From Sphagnum compactum (lineage: Eukaryota > Bryophyta > Sphagnopsida > Sphagnales): a DNA stretch of 64,000 bases. The translations under genes and the position numbers were made by a program. Below are positions 61,664-64,000 of the stretch, piece after piece (the stretch's first letter is position 1; every line of letters begins with the position of its first letter). Below the pieces are notes generated by a model, which did not search any database, was not told the origin of the DNA, and saw nothing but the letters and a program-made list of their open reading frames with translations. Location of the stretch: NCBI GenBank assembly GCA_965153455.1, contig OZ234495.1:2480001-2544000 (forward strand). Direction: 5' to 3'.

Positions 61664-62056
61664 TTAAGGTTGGGATGGAACAACACAATTTGGTAGTTGT
61701 AGGTACACATTGTTTCCATCATCAAACCACAAAATACTAGCACCTACAAAATTAAAAGATGAAGGTATGAAATTGGAAGCAAAAGGCACAAAATTAGGAG
61801 GTACAATTTTTTTTAAAAGCTCATGCAAGAGGTGCAAAATTAGTGGGAGGAGAGATTCAAATGTTGTAAACACAAATTCAAAAGTGTTTGAAGCTATGGA
61901 TGTTGTAAACCTTAATCCAGAAAGATTTGAGGGTGTGGAAGGAGGAATCCATATTATAAAAGCTATTGGAACATCAAATAATTCAGTTAGTTTAGTAGGG
62001 GTTAAATGAGATAAACCTTCAAAAAAATCAAAATATAGTTCATGATTTTTTTGCAA
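61664..62056 (-). CDS. Hypothetical protein segment, possible N-terminus of the Crypton-like gene
   Basis: This 130-codon open frame starts at ATG 62056 and ends at a stop at 61664. It is rich in Pro, Phe, Ser and Leu, with a PPNFVPFASNFIPSSFNFVG stretch and hydrophobic segments. I recognise no domain. The frame on the opposite strand is also open (61710-62009), so chance openness is possible. It lies directly upstream of, and on the same strand as, the Crypton-like blocks, and translated words continue across its stop (VEVPLPTKY). That is why I suggest it is the same gene. Confidence 0.35.
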   Translation of the reverse strand: MQKNHELYFDFFEGLSHLTPTKLTELFDVPIAFIIWIPPSTPSNLSGLRFTTSIASNTFEFVFTTFESLLPLILHLLHELLKKIVPPNFVPFASNFIPSSFNFVGASILWFDDGNNVYLQLPNCVVPSQP

Positions 62057-64000
62057 TACTTCTCAAAAGCAAGTTTATCATTATGAATCATTGAATAATC
62101 TTTAACAAAAAGAATGAAAAGGAAAGAAAAAAAAAGATGCTTACAACCAAGAAAAAAATAATAGAATTTTTTTGAATAAAAAACGCAAAAGAACAAAAAT
62201 AGCATGCATGTCAATAACATTTACATCCTAATTTTGTGCCTTTTGCTTCCAAGGTAAAATAAAGAACAATTGCCATTTTAAATAATATTTTTTACGATAA
62301 TACAATTTTGGCCAAAAAAACTAAAATAAAGGTGGCCAAAAGTGACATCGATTGTGCAACACAACATGTTTTTGTTGTGTGCCTCAAGACATATGCTCCA
62401 AATCATAATTATGGTAAGGACACAAAGCAAATAAAATAAAATAAGAAAGGGAGTAAAGTGACCAAAAATCAAATTTTATTTCTTGTCAAAATTTTTTTTT
62501 GGCAAAATTAAAAATTAAAAAAGTTGAAATTCAAGATTTATTGAATTGATCCAATAGATAACTTTTGTTTTGGAGCTACAAATTTTAATTTAATATTTTG
62601 GTTATTAACTAAATTTGGCTTCCTCTTTTAAGCAACCATCGTTAATTTTATTAAAATAGAAATTTGGGATTGAAAAACCCTAAAATAAAGACAGCCCCAT
62701 GCAGCTTGTCATTGTGCCTTGTGAGATCCTCTCCATTGCCATTATAACGCATTGAGGTGTCTGAAAAGATTACTTTGATTATAATAAGGACATAAAAGGA
62801 AAAAGAGCAAAAAGATGGTGAAATTTATCCATAAAGTCATCCTCTCTCTTTCACCCCGTCCCCTCTGGTTTTACCCTTACCCCTTCTTTTAGCGGTATCC
62901 GCAAAGTAAGGAAGTTTTTACTAAATCTCAGTATGAAATGCTGAAACTCAGCATTTAATGCACAAGGTTCGAGAGTAATTATAGTACTTGTACAAGTAAG
63001 AGCAGTGAGCAGTGGATGTGCTCAGGATAAAGGGAAGAAGAGGGTATGAAACTCAGTTTACGACCAAAATTGGTGGAAAAACTACTTAGGACCCAGTTAT
63101 TTCATTTTTGTAAAATTTCATTTCTAGATACACATGTGATTCCCTATTATGCCGAAATTGACCGTTCTCGCCCCCTAATCGCCTGACTTTACAGATAGCT
63201 TTAATATGTGAATTCGTTATATGTTTGAAAAGTCCGAAAACAAAAACTAACATGACGAATCTTAACTTTTAAAATAAATAAATTATTCAACACTTGTGTG
63301 CTAATATCACAATATTCTATCACAATTCACTGAGCCAACATATCAAAATAGAGCCCTTCAGATTTTTTTGTTAAAATAGGAAATCATATGGGAAGCTCAA
63401 AGACTAAAAAGAAACTTAAATCTTCCTTCGTTATGAGACCACGTAAACTTGTAGCATTATTATATATTTTTAAAACCAATTTTTTGATTTTGCAAAAGTG
63501 TTGATCTTTTGCTGGAAAAAAAAAATTTACAAAGAAAAAGGGTTTTTCCAAAAAAAAATTTCTTTCCCCAAAAAAAACTCACAAAATATCAAATATTTGC
63601 CACCAAAAAATGCACTCCTCCTTCACACCACCTGGCAGATCAGATAGAATCTTATGTGTAGGACATATAGCATATTAAATAATTATTTTATTTTGGATAT
63701 TTCATTTTATTTTAAAAAATATATATTATTATTATTTTATGCCCAAAGTTGAAGGCTTGTTCCAAATGTGAACCATCACACCTTGTTTGCCATTTTTGGA
63801 TAGCTCACAAAATGTGGTAACTACTAAGTAGGGCAAATAGATAGGCACCAAACACCACACGCTTCTACTACTTCTACTTTTGTACACTTCCCAAGTTTTG
63901 TTGCAAAAGGTGGCTGATTGGCCAAGTTCCCATGGATATAGGGCACATCAAATATTTTGTAGTTGAATATATAATATTTGGTATTACCTTGGTTGTCATC
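62057..64000. other. AT-rich intergenic DNA to the window edge
   Basis: Short minus-strand frames (62220-62002 and 62472-62278) are Phe- and Leu-rich products of AT-rich DNA. No gene, RNA or repeat structure is recognisable. Poly-A stretches occur near 63520-63580. If the Crypton-like locus is transcribed, its promoter would lie here. Confidence 0.45.

Noticed and set aside
1-64000. CRISPR array, bacterial operon or phage
   Set aside because: No regularly spaced identical repeats with unique spacers, no ribosome-binding-site-led gene clusters; introns and plant transposons show a eukaryotic nuclear genome.

Overview
This window looks like nuclear DNA from a land plant with a large, repeat-rich, gene-poor genome. 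The one clearly intact gene is plant-specific: a land-plant sn-2 glycerol-3-phosphate acyltransferase of the cutin type, with a canonical GT-AG intron. Almost everything else is AT-rich debris of plant transposable elements, carrying dense stop codons and frameshifts. The very low gene density and strong decay would suit a fern, lycophyte or bryophyte at least as well as a flowering plant, but I cannot name a species from sequence alone.

Layout. 1-16.4 kb: intergenic DNA with a short MITE-like element (2.9 kb), a tRNA-derived SINE-like head (4.26 kb), a well-preserved 247-bp foldback element with an 8-bp target-site duplication (7.6-7.9 kb), a degenerate gag zinc-knuckle fragment (9.2 kb), and a decayed Ty1/copia fragment (15.1-16.0 kb). 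16.45-28.37 kb: one large minus-strand Ty3/gypsy LTR retrotransposon. In transcription order it has 5' LTR, primer-binding site, gag with CCHC knuckle, protease, reverse transcriptase, RNase H, integrase with a GPY-type tail, a 0.64-kb MITE inserted later, an extra 3.1-kb ORF with a helical middle, polypurine tract and a truncated 3' LTR. 28.4-37.4 kb: noncoding DNA with tandem repeats, long poly-G tracts, a GC-rich island and a second copy of the 2.9-kb MITE family.

37.4-41.6 kb is the gene island: a long pyrimidine-rich leader or promoter, the two-exon GPAT gene (573 aa), then a purine-rich minisatellite just past the stop codon. 41.6-54.9 kb: no gene recognised, with small MITE-like elements and a 180-bp tandem duplication. 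54.9-55.5 kb: the second copy of the 0.64-kb MITE, in opposite orientation. 56.3-58.1 kb: a compound satellite of CCTAA-type repeats, a SINE-like head, a 39-bp higher-order repeat made of three 13-bp subunits, and TAGG-rich DNA. 58.5-59.5 kb: minus-strand remnants of leucine-rich repeats of the plant resistance-protein type. 60.0-62.1 kb: a minus-strand gene or pseudogene resembling the Crypton/DUF3504 tyrosine-recombinase-like family, with a plausible intron. The last 2 kb hold no recognisable gene.

Only the GPAT gene appears functional. The most unusual items are the Crypton-like locus, the extra ORF of the Ty3/gypsy element, the foldback element, and the telomere-like higher-order satellite beside a SINE-like head. 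All domain assignments come from reading translated sequence by eye; no database search was possible.
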